From NCBI GenBank assembly GCA_016703065.1, contig JADJCU010000005.1, positions 215,605-279,604 on the forward strand: a DNA stretch of 64,000 nt. Reading direction: 5' to 3'. Below are positions 37,824 through 46,310 of this stretch, piece after piece. Position 1 is the stretch's first letter. Each line of letters starts with the position of its first letter. The position numbers were made by a program, and so were the translations under genes. Below the pieces are notes generated by a model, which was not told the DNA's origin, ran no database searches, and was given only the letters and a program-made list of their open reading frames with translations. This stretch comes from a bacterium (GTDB lineage Bacteria; Electryoneota; RPQS01).

Positions 37824-37878
37824 GCAAGTGATTGACAATTAAACCTGCTCAAGCACGGTCATTAACAGCAAGTGATTG
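37824..37878. repeat. direct repeat GCAAGTGATTG upstream of the selenoperoxiredoxin
   Basis: GCAAGTGATTG at 37824-37834 and 37868-37878, 44 bases apart (four helical turns), in the gap between tRNA-Ser and the peroxiredoxin start. A possible regulator-binding pair. Confidence 0.4.
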
Positions 37879-37906
37879 CAAGAGGCAGGCGAGTCCTAAA
37901 AGACAA

Positions 37907-37934
37907 AGCCCTCGACACATTCATGTCAAGGGCT
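37907..37934 (-). terminator. terminator of tRNA-Ser(GGA)
   Basis: AGCCCT..GACA / TGTC..AGGGCT stem, followed on the minus strand by TTGTCTTTT; ten bases after the tRNA end. Confidence 0.75.
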
Positions 37935-37944
37935 AAGTCATCTG

Positions 37945-38030
37945 CGGAGAGAGGGGGATTCGAACCCCGATACGGTTTCCCGTATGCACGCCTTCCAAGC
38001 GTGTGCCTTCAACCACTCGGCCACCTCTCC
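37945..38030 (-). tRNA. tRNA-Ser (GGA)
   Basis: Minus strand from 38030: GGAGAGG acceptor, long variable arm (ATACGGGAAACCGTAT), T-loop TTCGAAT, anticodon loop CTTGGAA (anticodon GGA). No encoded CCA. Confidence 0.92.
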
Positions 38031-38051
38031 AAACCCAAACCTCGCAGCAAT

Positions 38052-38387
38052 CTACTTCAGCGCGACTCGCTCAACAAACCGGTCCGTCACCAAGGCCAGC
38101 GCGACTCCCAAACCATTCGCCGCGAAGTCCCACGGATCAAACACACCATCCAGCAGTCTTATACCCTGCAGCAATTCCGAGATCATCGCGACACTCAGCG
38201 CGACGCCTGCTGCGCGCCACCGCCGCTCAATGACGCGAATGCGCGCCAGAAAAATCAGAAAATATGCCGCAAACGAAAACGCGATATTGGAGACGTAACT
38301 ATGAACCAGTATCTCCCCCGGTCCGTGATATCGTCCGCCAGCCGCCAACAATAACGCTCCGCAAATCACACACGCCGTGCGCAACAT
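38052..38387 (-). CDS. VanZ-like membrane protein
   Basis: 111 residues from ATG 38387; a GTG at 38439 overlapping the stop of the upstream gene would add 17 residues and is an alternative. Three or four hydrophobic segments (CVICGALLLAAGG, IAFSFAAYFLIFLARI, GVALSVAMISELLQGI, GLGVALALVTDRF) and the sequence SELLQG...GVFDPWDFAANGLG, the E-x-x-Q and D-x-x-D-x-x-x-N-x-x-G signature of VanZ-like proteins, short for the family. Function in this family is unclear apart from glycopeptide (teicoplanin) tolerance in VanZ itself. Lies 21 bases upstream of tRNA-Ser on the same strand. Confidence 0.6.
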   Translation of the reverse strand: MLRTACVICGALLLAAGGRYHGPGEILVHSYVSNIAFSFAAYFLIFLARIRVIERRWRAAGVALSVAMISELLQGIRLLDGVFDPWDFAANGLGVALALVTDRFVERVALK

Positions 38388-38437
38388 GCGCAGAAGATTG
38401 AACGGATCACCCTCTGGGAGAATCGCCGCGCGTCGCA

Positions 38438-39580
38438 CTATTTCTTCTTGCGCGCCCACATTTTGGCAATGTACGGAATTGCCTCTGGCGTCTTGCACGA
38501 AGTCTCGCCGTGATCAACATGCACCTTGCCGATGCGCGTTGCGGCGGTTTCGGCGAGCAAACGCAGTTTAGCGTTGCGCCCACCAATCGAAATCAGCGCC
38601 ATGTTCATCATATGCCGCGTGAAGTTCTTCGCGCCGTGTATCTCCTTCTCGAGCCGCTTCAGCAGCCCCTCGAAATACGCGTCTGGCAATTCGTTCTTCG
38701 CATCGAGCGCAAGACTGCAAATGACATTCCAGCCCGTGCGGCCGATCCATTCGTCTTTGGACTGAATCCAGGTATCGGCCTTCTCTCGTGCGAACTTCGT
38801 CCTCGCGACCAATCCGCCGGTCAAGTCGCATACACCTGTGCAGTTCTGATCCTTGACCCACGCGTCAATCTGCTTGGACGTAAACAGCGCCGGATCGGCA
38901 ATCATCGTCGCAAGATGTCTCGCGTCTCCATTCCCCGTCGCCCACAGCTCAACTGCCAGCGCATGATCCGTCTTGATCTGCTTCTGAAGTTTGTAAAGAT
39001 CAGCAAAGCTCACGCCGAATAACGGCTCAACCATGCCATGCCGTTTATATATTTTCACGGCCTGCGCGGTCCCGCGCTTTTTCATCTCGGCCATCAGCGC
39101 GTCAAGTGTCCACGTGTGCGTGGAAAGGGCCTTAGAACGCTTGGTGCTGGCAGACTCCTTCGGCATTTTCAACTCTGACATCTTTGCCGTCTTTGAGCTC
39201 GCCTTCGCCTCAGAAGTCGGCAGTTTCGCGGCGCTTTTCAGCAGCGCGGAAAAGGCGCGCGTTTGAATCTCATTCGCCGCGGCAACCTTGATGTGCCGCA
39301 TTCCTTTGCCCGTGCCTTCGAGCAAGTCGCTCGCCAATTCTGCACCACGCGGGAAGCCCAAATTGATCCGGTTGGCAACTCCCATCAGGTAAGCGACGTC
39401 CTGGCCGTTTACCTGATACCACGGATAACCCCATTTGATCACGACCTCTGCCTTCGGAAGAGTCTTCATGATCAACGCATGCAGCGCTTCGCCGATGTCT
39501 CGCTGGCCTTTCGGCAGCGACTTCAGGTAGCCTGCAAGAGTGCGGTCGTCATTCTTCAGTTTGATACTGCTCGTCGCCAT
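38438..39580 (-). CDS. DUF1801-DNA alkylation repair (AlkD-like) fusion protein
   Basis: 380 residues, ATG at 39580 with GGGGGAG six bases upstream. Residues 1-120 are a DUF1801/YdhG domain (RTLAGYLKSLP, ALIMKTLPKAEVVIKWGYPWY, LMGVANRINLGFPRGAEL), then a Ser/Lys-rich linker. Residues ~165-375 are a HEAT-like DNA alkylation repair domain (TLDALMAEMKKRGTAQAVKIYKRHG, LYKLQKQIKTDHALAVELW, TGNGDARHLATMIADP, VDHGETSCKTPEAIPYI). AlkD-type glycosylases remove alkylated bases from DNA. Joining the two domains in one chain is unusual; DUF1801 proteins have no settled role. Cytoplasmic. Neighbour of a DinB-like gene, 30 bases away. Confidence 0.8.
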   Translation of the reverse strand: MATSSIKLKNDDRTLAGYLKSLPKGQRDIGEALHALIMKTLPKAEVVIKWGYPWYQVNGQDVAYLMGVANRINLGFPRGAELASDLLEGTGKGMRHIKVAAANEIQTRAFSALLKSAAKLPTSEAKASSKTAKMSELKMPKESASTKRSKALSTHTWTLDALMAEMKKRGTAQAVKIYKRHGMVEPLFGVSFADLYKLQKQIKTDHALAVELWATGNGDARHLATMIADPALFTSKQIDAWVKDQNCTGVCDLTGGLVARTKFAREKADTWIQSKDEWIGRTGWNVICSLALDAKNELPDAYFEGLLKRLEKEIHGAKNFTRHMMNMALISIGGRNAKLRLLAETAATRIGKVHVDHGETSCKTPEAIPYIAKMWARKKK

Positions 39581-39610
39581 GTGGCTCTCCCCCTGTCTGA
39601 CCAACACGAT

Positions 39611-40087
39611 CTATATTTTGCCCGGCAGGCCCAGTGCGCGCCGCAAACTTCCCAACTGTCCTGCATGATAAGCCTCATGCTGCAAAAAGAATTGCACGCG
39701 CCGCCCGTACGACTGCATGCTCCCCTCCTTGCGCTCCGGCCATAACTCGTCCCAATCTCCGTCAAACTTCTCGATGCCCGACTTCACAATCGCGTGCGTG
39801 TGCTCTTCGTCGGCCATGAGTTTGGCCAGACTGATCAGCTTCGTCTTGTCAATCTTCGGCCACGCTTCGTCGTATAACGCGATCTGCGCGTCTTTCCACG
39901 GATGCGGCACATCAAGGATTCTGCAAAGGTGCGAGCGATAGGCGACAATGTGTCCGAGCACATAGCCCACCGGATTTCCCGATGGACGCGGCTCCTGCAA
40001 GGCCTGCGCTTCCGATATCTCTTCGAGATTCGTGATAATGCAGAAGTGGCAGAAACCGAGTTGCGCTTGCAGATCGGCAGTTGTCAT
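39611..40087 (-). CDS. DinB/YfiT-superfamily protein
   Basis: 158 residues. Four-helix bundle of the DinB-like thiol-transferase/metalloprotein superfamily. Metal ligands visible as the usual three-histidine set: YVLGHIVAYRSH (helix 2) and FFLQHEAYHAGQLGSLRR (C-terminal HxxxHxGQ). Some relatives transfer thiols (mycothiol or bacillithiol); others are hydrolases such as YfiT. The gene leads a pair with the AlkD fusion and could share a role in handling damaged or reactive compounds, which is inference. Confidence 0.8.
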   Translation of the reverse strand: MTTADLQAQLGFCHFCIITNLEEISEAQALQEPRPSGNPVGYVLGHIVAYRSHLCRILDVPHPWKDAQIALYDEAWPKIDKTKLISLAKLMADEEHTHAIVKSGIEKFDGDWDELWPERKEGSMQSYGRRVQFFLQHEAYHAGQLGSLRRALGLPGKI

Positions 40088-40114
40088 CGCGGAAACCCGT
40101 TTGAATAATTGGCG

Positions 40115-40148
40115 AGTCTGCCCCGGCCATCACGGACCGGGGCAGACT
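40115..40148 (-). terminator. terminator of tRNA-Ser(CGA)
   Basis: 12-bp perfect stem AGTCTGCCCCGG / CCGGGGCAGACT with a ten-base loop, seven bases after the tRNA end. Confidence 0.75.
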
Positions 40149-40155
40149 CATCGAG

Positions 40156-40243
40156 CGGAGAGAGAGGGATTCGAACCCCCGGTACCGACAAGCGGTACAA
40201 CGGCTTTCGAGGCCGCCGCATTCGACCACTCTGCCATCTCTCC
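40156..40243 (-). tRNA. tRNA-Ser (CGA)
   Basis: Minus strand from 40243: GGAGAGA acceptor, long variable arm (TACCGCTTGTCGGTA), T-arm GGGGGTTCGAATCCC, anticodon loop CTCGAAA (anticodon CGA). No encoded CCA. Confidence 0.92.
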
Positions 40244-40272
40244 ACACTTCAGAAGCGTGCAACCATGCCGCG

Positions 40273-40296
40273 CTTGGGTTGGTCGAAGAACCCAAG
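40273..40296 (-). terminator. hairpin after the LtrA gene
   Basis: 8-bp stem CTTGGGTT / AACCCAAG with an eight-base loop, 11 bases past the stop; no strong T run follows. Confidence 0.45.
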
Positions 40297-40307
40297 ACGG
40301 ATATTTC

Positions 40308-41509
40308 TTACGATCGTTCCTGTTCGCCCTCCGAATCAGGCAACTCCTGACGAAACCACACCCATGCTCCGTAAGTGATGTGAATCAGCAGCGGAGCAAC
40401 GAGCATGATCATCAATTGCACCGCGCTGACGACTGGCGCCCAGTACGCAATTAGAAAAACAACCAGCGCCGTCGCAATTTTAAGCATCGGACTAATCGCG
40501 ACGTGTGTTGGTTCGTTTTCGTCCCGCCGAAGCAGAGACTCTATGACCCCGAGCGCAAGGAGTCCGACAGCGGATGAAACCAGTAGAACACGCTCCGTCA
40601 TCGTTGGAACACCCACCCATTCACCCACGCTGACAACATGGTTGATTCCGGCTCCAACAGCGACAATTGCCATCATCAGCGGCAAATGCGAGTAGTTATA
40701 ACCCAATTGGTGCCACACACTCGGCTTGCACGCTCGTCTGCCGATGAAATCAAAGTACACCCACCACAACCCCAATCCCATCATCATTCCCAATAGACCG
40801 ACCGCAAAAAGCCGAGTCGAATGCTGCTCAACTTCTGCTACTCCGCCGATCACTCCGACAAGCGTTTCCCCTAATACGATGATCGTGAACAAACCGAAGC
40901 GCTCAGGGAGTTTCGACGAGGAGTAAGGGGTAGCTCGCGCTGCAATTTGCCGGTTGTGAGCGGAGTGACCAAGTCAATGAACAACGCAAGCCCCCACATT
41001 GCCCATCTCAACTCATCGTAGGCCCAGACCGAAGCCACAAAAAGGCCGACGGATAGACTGAAGCCAACTGCAAGACGCGCCGATATTCTGCGAAATTCCG
41101 GTACGTGATAGCCCGCGCGCACCCATAAACCGATGATGACAACACGAACGGCCGCGTAGGATAAGCCAAATCCCGTCGCCGTCTTGTGCAGCGGGTCCTT
41201 GCTGAAGATAGCAAGCGCCGCTACCCCGCACAGAAGCAGAAAGGTAATGAGCCGATTTTCTATTCCGTAGGTTTCAAACCGCTCGTTGTAAATCGTGCTT
41301 GAAATCCAAACCCACCATACCGGTACGAATGACAACGCGAACGCGGCAAGTCCCGCCCAGTCGTAGTGTTCTGTAAGATGATGGGCGAGCTTGGCCACCA
41401 CAACCACAAACACCAAATCATAGAACAATTCAAGCCACGTGACCTTACGGTGGTGGCCATACTCTTCTTCCGAGTGCAGTCTCGGTACTTCCCAACTGGC
41501 GCGTTTCAA
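40308..41509 (-). CDS. low-temperature-requirement protein A (LtrA) family membrane protein (frameshifted)
   Basis: About 395 residues from a TTG at 41509, with a frame change near 40920 that joins LPERFGLFTIIVLGETLVGV to the preceding part. Family motifs: TWLELFYDLVFVVVVAKLAHHL at the N-terminus, NERFETYGIENRL and LGETLVGVIGGV. Ten or more membrane helices. LtrA is named for a Listeria mutant with poor growth in the cold; the biochemical role is unknown. Transcribed with the LolA-like gene 34 bases upstream. Confidence 0.8.
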
Positions 41510-41543
41510 TGCGAGGTTTTCATTGGGTCAGTACAACGCCCGC

Positions 41544-42350
41544 CTAATTTTTCAACATCTTCGACATCTCATTCGTGATGACTTTGCCGAAGATTTTCAT
41601 CGAACGCATCAACTCATTCATGTCCGGGAAATCGCTGCCCGGCAGCTGCGCGGAGTCAAACAGCGAATCACCGATCTCTGCCCCCGTCGGTGATCCCGTA
41701 ATCTGTGCTTCCACAACCTGTACGTCGTTCTGCACGGCGCGCAGCTTATGCGGAATTACATAATCTCCGCTCACAGCGCGCAAATCTGAAAACTCAATCC
41801 GGATCGGCTTGCGGTCGTAGCTGGTCTCTGTCTGCAATATAACAAAATACTCTTTGTCATACCAGCTCCTAAGCGTCACCGCCGTGCCGTCAGATTCGCG
41901 GAGCGGCGTTTCAATCAGCCAGCACGCTCGACCTCCAACCGTCTCGTCTCCGATCAGCTTCGCGATCGCGGGCGGCTCTTCCCAGTAGAGATAGCCGCGC
42001 ACCCGGTCATCCACATCACGGCGCGGCACTTCGATCTTCATCCCTAACAGCGTCGCCCACGTCTTTTGTCCGTCAAACAGCACGTTGAAGGGCAGCCCTT
42101 CCGCCCCCCCGCGCTGCGACAAAACAGCGTCCGCGCGCCAGCGTTTGTCGCGTGAATAGTACGTTGCCGTAATCGAGAACGCATCCTTACCCGGCTCCGT
42201 AACTTCACCCGCAACATTGAGCTTCAGTCCACCCGCCGCACCCATCCGTCGCGCATGGTGCGCGTTCGCCTCGCGCACAAAATCCGAAAGATCGTAGGCG
42301 AAGGCCCACTGCGTGAGACAAAGAACAAGACCCCAAATCACTGCTCGCAT
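41544..42350 (-). CDS. LolA-like periplasmic protein
   Basis: 268 residues, intact; signal peptide MRAVIWGLVLCLTQWAFA. The body has the beta-rich layout of LolA/LolB-like outer-membrane lipoprotein-sorting folds: TITATYYSRDKRWRAD-like strands, NVLFDGQKTWATL, WEEPPAIAKLIGDETVGGRACWLIETP, SWYDKEYFVILQTETSYD, IEFSDLRAVSGDYVIPHKL. The sequence is of the type often annotated as DUF4412 or outer membrane lipoprotein-sorting protein. Not LolA itself, which is about 200 residues. Cargo unknown. Confidence 0.65.
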   Translation of the reverse strand: MRAVIWGLVLCLTQWAFAYDLSDFVREANAHHARRMGAAGGLKLNVAGEVTEPGKDAFSITATYYSRDKRWRADAVLSQRGGAEGLPFNVLFDGQKTWATLLGMKIEVPRRDVDDRVRGYLYWEEPPAIAKLIGDETVGGRACWLIETPLRESDGTAVTLRSWYDKEYFVILQTETSYDRKPIRIEFSDLRAVSGDYVIPHKLRAVQNDVQVVEAQITGSPTGAEIGDSLFDSAQLPGSDFPDMNELMRSMKIFGKVITNEMSKMLKN

Positions 42351-42417
42351 CTACCTCTCCCTCCCCACAAAATCAGCATCATAGTTCGCCATCGACAGCA
42401 TCGCGCACCGCTCGCGC

Positions 42418-42612
42418 CGGACTCCGCATGTAGCGCCCGCGTTCGCGGGGCAAAATCTAAGCAAAATCGTGAACAATGACCACATTATGAAGGGCAGAAT
42501 CTCGCCGCGATTACTTCAGTCCGCTGCACAACCGTTAGGACAACGACTCCGCATGTAGCGCCCGCGTTCGCGGGCAAAATCCCCCAAGCAAAATCGTGAA
42601 CAACGAGCACAT
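42418..42612. repeat. two ~65-bp intergenic repeats with a CCCGCG-TT-CGCGGG hairpin
   Basis: GACTCCGCATGTAGCGCCCG... at 42419-42478 recurs at 42545-42603 with small differences, including the tail AAGCAAAATCGTGAACAA. Each contains the palindrome CCCGCGTTCGCGGG. The 42351-42690 gap also holds GTCATTCTGAACACAGTGAA at 42664, a motif common in intergenic repeats. No gene. Confidence 0.75.
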
Positions 42613-42690
42613 TGTCGTCCCGTAGGGACCTATTCAATACGAAACCAACACCCCGGTCACGCAGTCATTCTGAACACAGTGAAGAACCTC

Positions 42691-43956
42691 TCAGGAGACC
42701 CTCACCACCAGATATTCCTTCTTCCCCTTGCGCAGCACGAACAACTCGCCGTCAATCGCTTGCGTCAGGGCAACGCTGTGTGCGGCATCGCCGATGCGTT
42801 CGTTGTTGACATAGACACCGCCCGACTCAATCATCCGCCGCGCTTCACCCTTCGACTTGAACAATCCCGCGTCGACGACCAAGTCCACGACGTTCTTGCC
42901 GCTCTGCATGTCGCCGCGCGCGATCGTATACGACGGCACGTCGGCAAAAATCCCCGCGACGTCTTTCGCGGATAGCCCGTCGAGCGCGCCGCCGAACAAG
43001 ACTTTCGCGGCGCGTTCCGCACTGGCCACTCCCGCGTCGCCGTGCACAACCCGCGTCACCTCGCACGCCAGCTCCGTCTGCCCGATTCGCTTCTCCGGTG
43101 AACCCGCGCTCGCCTGCACAAGTTCCGCGATCCGCTCCTGCGCGAGGAACGTAAACGTTTTCAAATAGCGCTCGACGTCGCGATCGTCGGTGTTGTACCA
43201 ATATTGATAAAACTGATATGGCGAGGTCAGCTCAGGATCAAGCCACACCGAACCCGCTTCCGTCTTGCCAAACTTCTGTCCGCTCGCCGTCGTGAGCAGC
43301 GGAAAGACCATCGCGTGCGCCTTCCCCTGCCGCTTCCGCCGAATCAAGTCCGTTCCCGCCGTGATATTCCCCCACTGATCACTGCCACCGATCTGCAGCG
43401 TACAGCCAAAGCGGTCAAACAACTCAAGGTAGTCATACGCCTGCATCAGGCTGTATGTGAACTCGGTATAGGAAATCCCGTCTTCACTCTCGAGCCGTCT
43501 GCGCACAGACTCTTTCTGCATCATCACGTTGACGGAAAAGTTCTTGCCGATCTCGCGCAAAAACTCCACCATTGTAACCTTGTTCAGCCACTCGGCGTTA
43601 TCCACCAGCCGCGCCGGATTGCTCTTCGCGTCAAAATCGAGAAACCCGCGCAGCTGCTTCTCAATCCCGACCATATTCTCTGCAATTTGATCCGGCGATT
43701 GCAAGTTACGCTCCGCCGACTTGCCCGACGGATCGCCGATCATACCCGTTCCGCCGCCCGCCAAGGCAATCGGCGTGTGACCAAGCAACTGCGCGCGTCT
43801 CAGCTGCGTGAGCGGTACAAGATTCCCGATATGGAGACTCTTCGCCGTCGGATCAAATCCCGAATAGACCACCAGCGGCGACTTCACCGCTTCGGCCGTC
43901 TCCGCAGTCGCGTCAAACACGAGACCGCGCCACGAAAGCTCTTCAAAGAACGTCAC
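42691..43956 (-). CDS. tyrS: tyrosyl-tRNA synthetase
   Basis: 421 residues, intact, GTG start at 43956 only two bases after the previous stop. Class I synthetase: YSGFDPTAKSLHIGNLVPL contains the HIGH-type motif (HIGN), GGGTGMIGDPSGKSAER follows, then SYTEFTYSLMQAYDYLELF, GGSDQWGNITAGTDLIRR (tyrosine binding) and KFGKT as the KMSKS loop. An S4 RNA-binding domain closes the protein (KSKGEARRMIESGGVYVNNERI). Length and order are typical of bacterial TyrRS. Last gene of the tadA-toroid-tyrS set. Confidence 0.97.
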   Translation of the reverse strand: MTFFEELSWRGLVFDATAETAEAVKSPLVVYSGFDPTAKSLHIGNLVPLTQLRRAQLLGHTPIALAGGGTGMIGDPSGKSAERNLQSPDQIAENMVGIEKQLRGFLDFDAKSNPARLVDNAEWLNKVTMVEFLREIGKNFSVNVMMQKESVRRRLESEDGISYTEFTYSLMQAYDYLELFDRFGCTLQIGGSDQWGNITAGTDLIRRKRQGKAHAMVFPLLTTASGQKFGKTEAGSVWLDPELTSPYQFYQYWYNTDDRDVERYLKTFTFLAQERIAELVQASAGSPEKRIGQTELACEVTRVVHGDAGVASAERAAKVLFGGALDGLSAKDVAGIFADVPSYTIARGDMQSGKNVVDLVVDAGLFKSKGEARRMIESGGVYVNNERIGDAAHSVALTQAIDGELFVLRKGKKEYLVVRVS

Positions 43957-43958
43957 AG

Positions 43959-45563
43959 CTATCTTTCCGGCGTTGGAGTCGTGCGCGGTTTGCGCGAACG
44001 CTGCGCCCGCGTGCGGCTCCCCGTGTGTAAACTCTCCAGCGCGGCCAGCGTGGTCAATTCCGTCACGCTCATTCGCATGCCGAGTGCCGGAACAAACAGA
44101 TTCGCCGCCGGATCATTCCACCACTTCGTCTCATCATCCTGCCGCATCGTCAAATGCGTCCGCGCCATGGACAGCGCTTCCGCGTAGCGTGCGGGCCGCA
44201 AACTCAATCCGCGAATGGCAACCGCCGTATGCCACGACGTCAATCCAAGGTCGTCACCGAATCCGCCCAGGACGTGCTGCGTACCCTGAACCCAATCCAG
44301 TGCGCGTTCGACATCCGCGCGAGTTCCGCCAAACAGATCGAGCGCTTCCGCCGCCAACACCGTCGAGTAAAGCGCAGACTTGAGACTTGATTCGGCAAAT
44401 GCTCCGCTCTTCAGTTGATGCCGCCTGATATAGCCTGCGGCGCGGCTCATCGCTTGCGCAGCGTTGCTTTCGCCGCATTCACACAGCCCCAGCAGCGCAT
44501 AACACGTCGCTTCGAGACTCGCCCCGTTGGCTCGCCCGCGCAGCGCGAAACCGTTGGACCGCGGCAGCATCGAAAAACTTCCGTCGCGATTCTGCGCCGC
44601 AATCAGGAACTCTGCGGCCCGTCGCCGCGCCCACCGCGTTTCAAGCGGACTGTCACCAAACATCGCGAGCGCATCGAGCGCCATCGCGGTCGTCAGCACG
44701 TCCACAGGTTGCCCGCTTCCAATCGCCCAACCGCCGCTCTGATCCTGCTGATGCAACAGGAGCATCGCCGACGGTGCGGCATCGTTATTCTCAGCTCCCG
44801 CAAGCAGCACCGAGCGCAGCGTCAGCGCATGCAGCGCATTCGACACATCGCACGGCGCCTGAATCAGATCGTTGCCGTCCCACTGCTGCAAAACGCGCAT
44901 GAAACGAAAACCGCGGTCAAAGAGCGAATCACTCGCCGGAAGTCCCGCCTGCCGCAGCGCCGCCATCGCGAGCGCCGTTGTGCGCGCGTTGCCTTCCCAC
45001 GACCCGTCGCTTAACTGTCGACGGATCAGCGCGGACATCTTCGCGTTGTCGCTGCCCTTCTCTCCGAGCAGCAGATGCGCGGCGAGCTTGCGCGACGTAT
45101 TCCGATTGCGGAAGCTCCAGTCAATCGCAACGTGCAGCGCAGGCTTCAATATCTGTTTGAACCGAATCGGCGCACCCAGTCCGGTCGTATGTCCGAGCAG
45201 CAACAGCGTTTCCGCGCGCAACTGTCGGCGATTCGGATGCTCTTCCAGCCACGTCACCGCTTTGTTCAGATGCGGACGTGCTTCGGGCCGTTGCGCTTGT
45301 GAGAGTGCCTGCACGATTTCCAGCGTGCGCGACAGATCGTTGCCCCAGCTTCCGTTCTCATCCTGTTCGAGCAGAATCGGACGCACGAGCGGCGCGATAT
45401 CGTCATGGGGCAGCTTGCCCAGCATCGTGCCCAGCAGCACGGCAAGAGCGTTCCGGTCCGCGCACGATCGCACCGCGACCGGCCAGACGGGAATACTGCT
45501 CTCGGCGCGTTGCAGAAGCCGCGCGCGCAATTGCTCGAGGGAATTAGGCGTCAGACTGGCCAA
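43959..45563 (-). CDS. alpha/alpha-toroid (prenyltransferase/squalene-cyclase-type repeat) protein
   Basis: 534 residues from a TTG at 45563 that overlaps the end of tadA by 20 bases (GAAAG upstream). At least six helical repeats with the QW-like or prenyltransferase pattern: ILLEQDENGSWGNDLSRTLEI, LIRRQLSDGSWEGNARTTAL, LLHQQDQSGGWAIGS, LIAAQNRDGSFSMLP, GAFAESSLKSALYSTVL, GGFGDDLGLTSWHTAV. This predicts the alpha/alpha barrel of terpenoid cyclases and protein prenyltransferases. I see no DxDD or DCTAE motif, so catalysis as a squalene cyclase is unlikely and the role is unknown. No signal peptide is apparent. Confidence 0.7.
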   Translation of the reverse strand: MASLTPNSLEQLRARLLQRAESSIPVWPVAVRSCADRNALAVLLGTMLGKLPHDDIAPLVRPILLEQDENGSWGNDLSRTLEIVQALSQAQRPEARPHLNKAVTWLEEHPNRRQLRAETLLLLGHTTGLGAPIRFKQILKPALHVAIDWSFRNRNTSRKLAAHLLLGEKGSDNAKMSALIRRQLSDGSWEGNARTTALAMAALRQAGLPASDSLFDRGFRFMRVLQQWDGNDLIQAPCDVSNALHALTLRSVLLAGAENNDAAPSAMLLLHQQDQSGGWAIGSGQPVDVLTTAMALDALAMFGDSPLETRWARRRAAEFLIAAQNRDGSFSMLPRSNGFALRGRANGASLEATCYALLGLCECGESNAAQAMSRAAGYIRRHQLKSGAFAESSLKSALYSTVLAAEALDLFGGTRADVERALDWVQGTQHVLGGFGDDLGLTSWHTAVAIRGLSLRPARYAEALSMARTHLTMRQDDETKWWNDPAANLFVPALGMRMSVTELTTLAALESLHTGSRTRAQRSRKPRTTPTPER

Positions 45564-46080
45564 GTTTTCTTTCGTCGCGTTTCTTTGCGAAGAACTGGGA
45601 GAGAAGCTCGGAGCATTCGGCGTCGCGGACTTTGCGCACCAGGCTGGCGCGGTGATTCAATCGCGGGTCCGCGAGCAGGGTATAGAGCGAATCGCAGGCG
45701 CCCGCTTTGGGATCGTAGGCGCCGAATACAACATACGGAATCCGCGCCAGCACGATGGCGCCCGCGCACATCGCACACGGTTCGAGCGTGACGTACAGGG
45801 TGCAATCTAACAAACGGCGGCTGCCGAGTGCTTCAGCCGCCGCCGTTATCGCAATCATCTCCGCGTGCGCGGTCGGGTCCTGGAGACTTTCGGTCAGGTT
45901 GTGACCTCGCCCGATCACCAGCCCGTTATGCACGATGACGCAGCCAATCGGTACTTCGTCTTTCTCGGCTGCCAATTCCGCTTCCGCCAGGGCCGCTCCC
46001 ATCCAGCGGTCATGGTCCGGTTTTCCAAAGGACTCTAATAAGGTGGGGAATGTCACAGTTTTGCCTCTTCCGACCCCCAT
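45544..46080 (-). CDS. tadA: tRNA-specific adenosine deaminase
   Basis: 178 residues from ATG 46080; a GTG at 46056 with AGAGG upstream is an alternative, and more distal in-frame ATGs fall inside tRNA-Arg and are not used. Zinc deaminase motifs TAHAEMIAI (HAE, proton shuttle Glu) and TLEPCAMCAGAI (PCxxC). Also EVPIGCVIVHNG and GRGHNLTE. The enzyme converts the wobble adenosine of tRNA-Arg(ACG) to inosine. The tRNA-Arg(ACG) gene, its substrate, lies 26 bases upstream on the same strand and may share its promoter. Confidence 0.92.
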   Translation of the reverse strand: MGVGRGKTVTFPTLLESFGKPDHDRWMGAALAEAELAAEKDEVPIGCVIVHNGLVIGRGHNLTESLQDPTAHAEMIAITAAAEALGSRRLLDCTLYVTLEPCAMCAGAIVLARIPYVVFGAYDPKAGACDSLYTLLADPRLNHRASLVRKVRDAECSELLSQFFAKKRDERKLGQSDA

Positions 46081-46105
46081 CCCCCAGCCCGCATCCGGTT
46101 TCTTG

Positions 46106-46179
46106 TACGCCCGTAGGGATTCGAACCCCAAACCTTCTGGTCCGTAGCCAGACGCTCTATCCAGTTGAGCTACGGGCGC
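46106..46179 (-). tRNA. tRNA-Arg (ACG)
   Basis: Minus strand from 46179: acceptor GCGCCCG, D-arm with AACTGGAT, anticodon loop CTACGGA (anticodon ACG, substrate for TadA), T-arm GGGGTTCGAATCCC. No encoded CCA. Confidence 0.93.
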
Positions 46180-46233
46180 TTAGTTCCGACTTCTGAAAAA
46201 ACAACCACTTCAAAAAAGTCGCAAGTGAACCCA

Positions 46234-46262
46234 AGTATATGAATTTTGAGGAATAAAGTCAA
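46234..46262 (-). promoter_or_regulatory. promoter of tRNA-Arg (and possibly tadA)
   Basis: On the minus strand TTGACT (46262-46257), 17-base spacer, TATACT (46239-46234); the tRNA starts 55 bases downstream. Confidence 0.7.
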
Positions 46263-46310
46263 GCTGCGGTGACGCTGCACCCCGTATGCTGACGCAGTCC
46301 GCTTCGCCGC

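Noticed and set aside
43204..44187. 327-codon open frame on the plus strand
   Set aside because: Antisense to tyrS and the toroid gene; high Arg/His content typical of a reverse frame.
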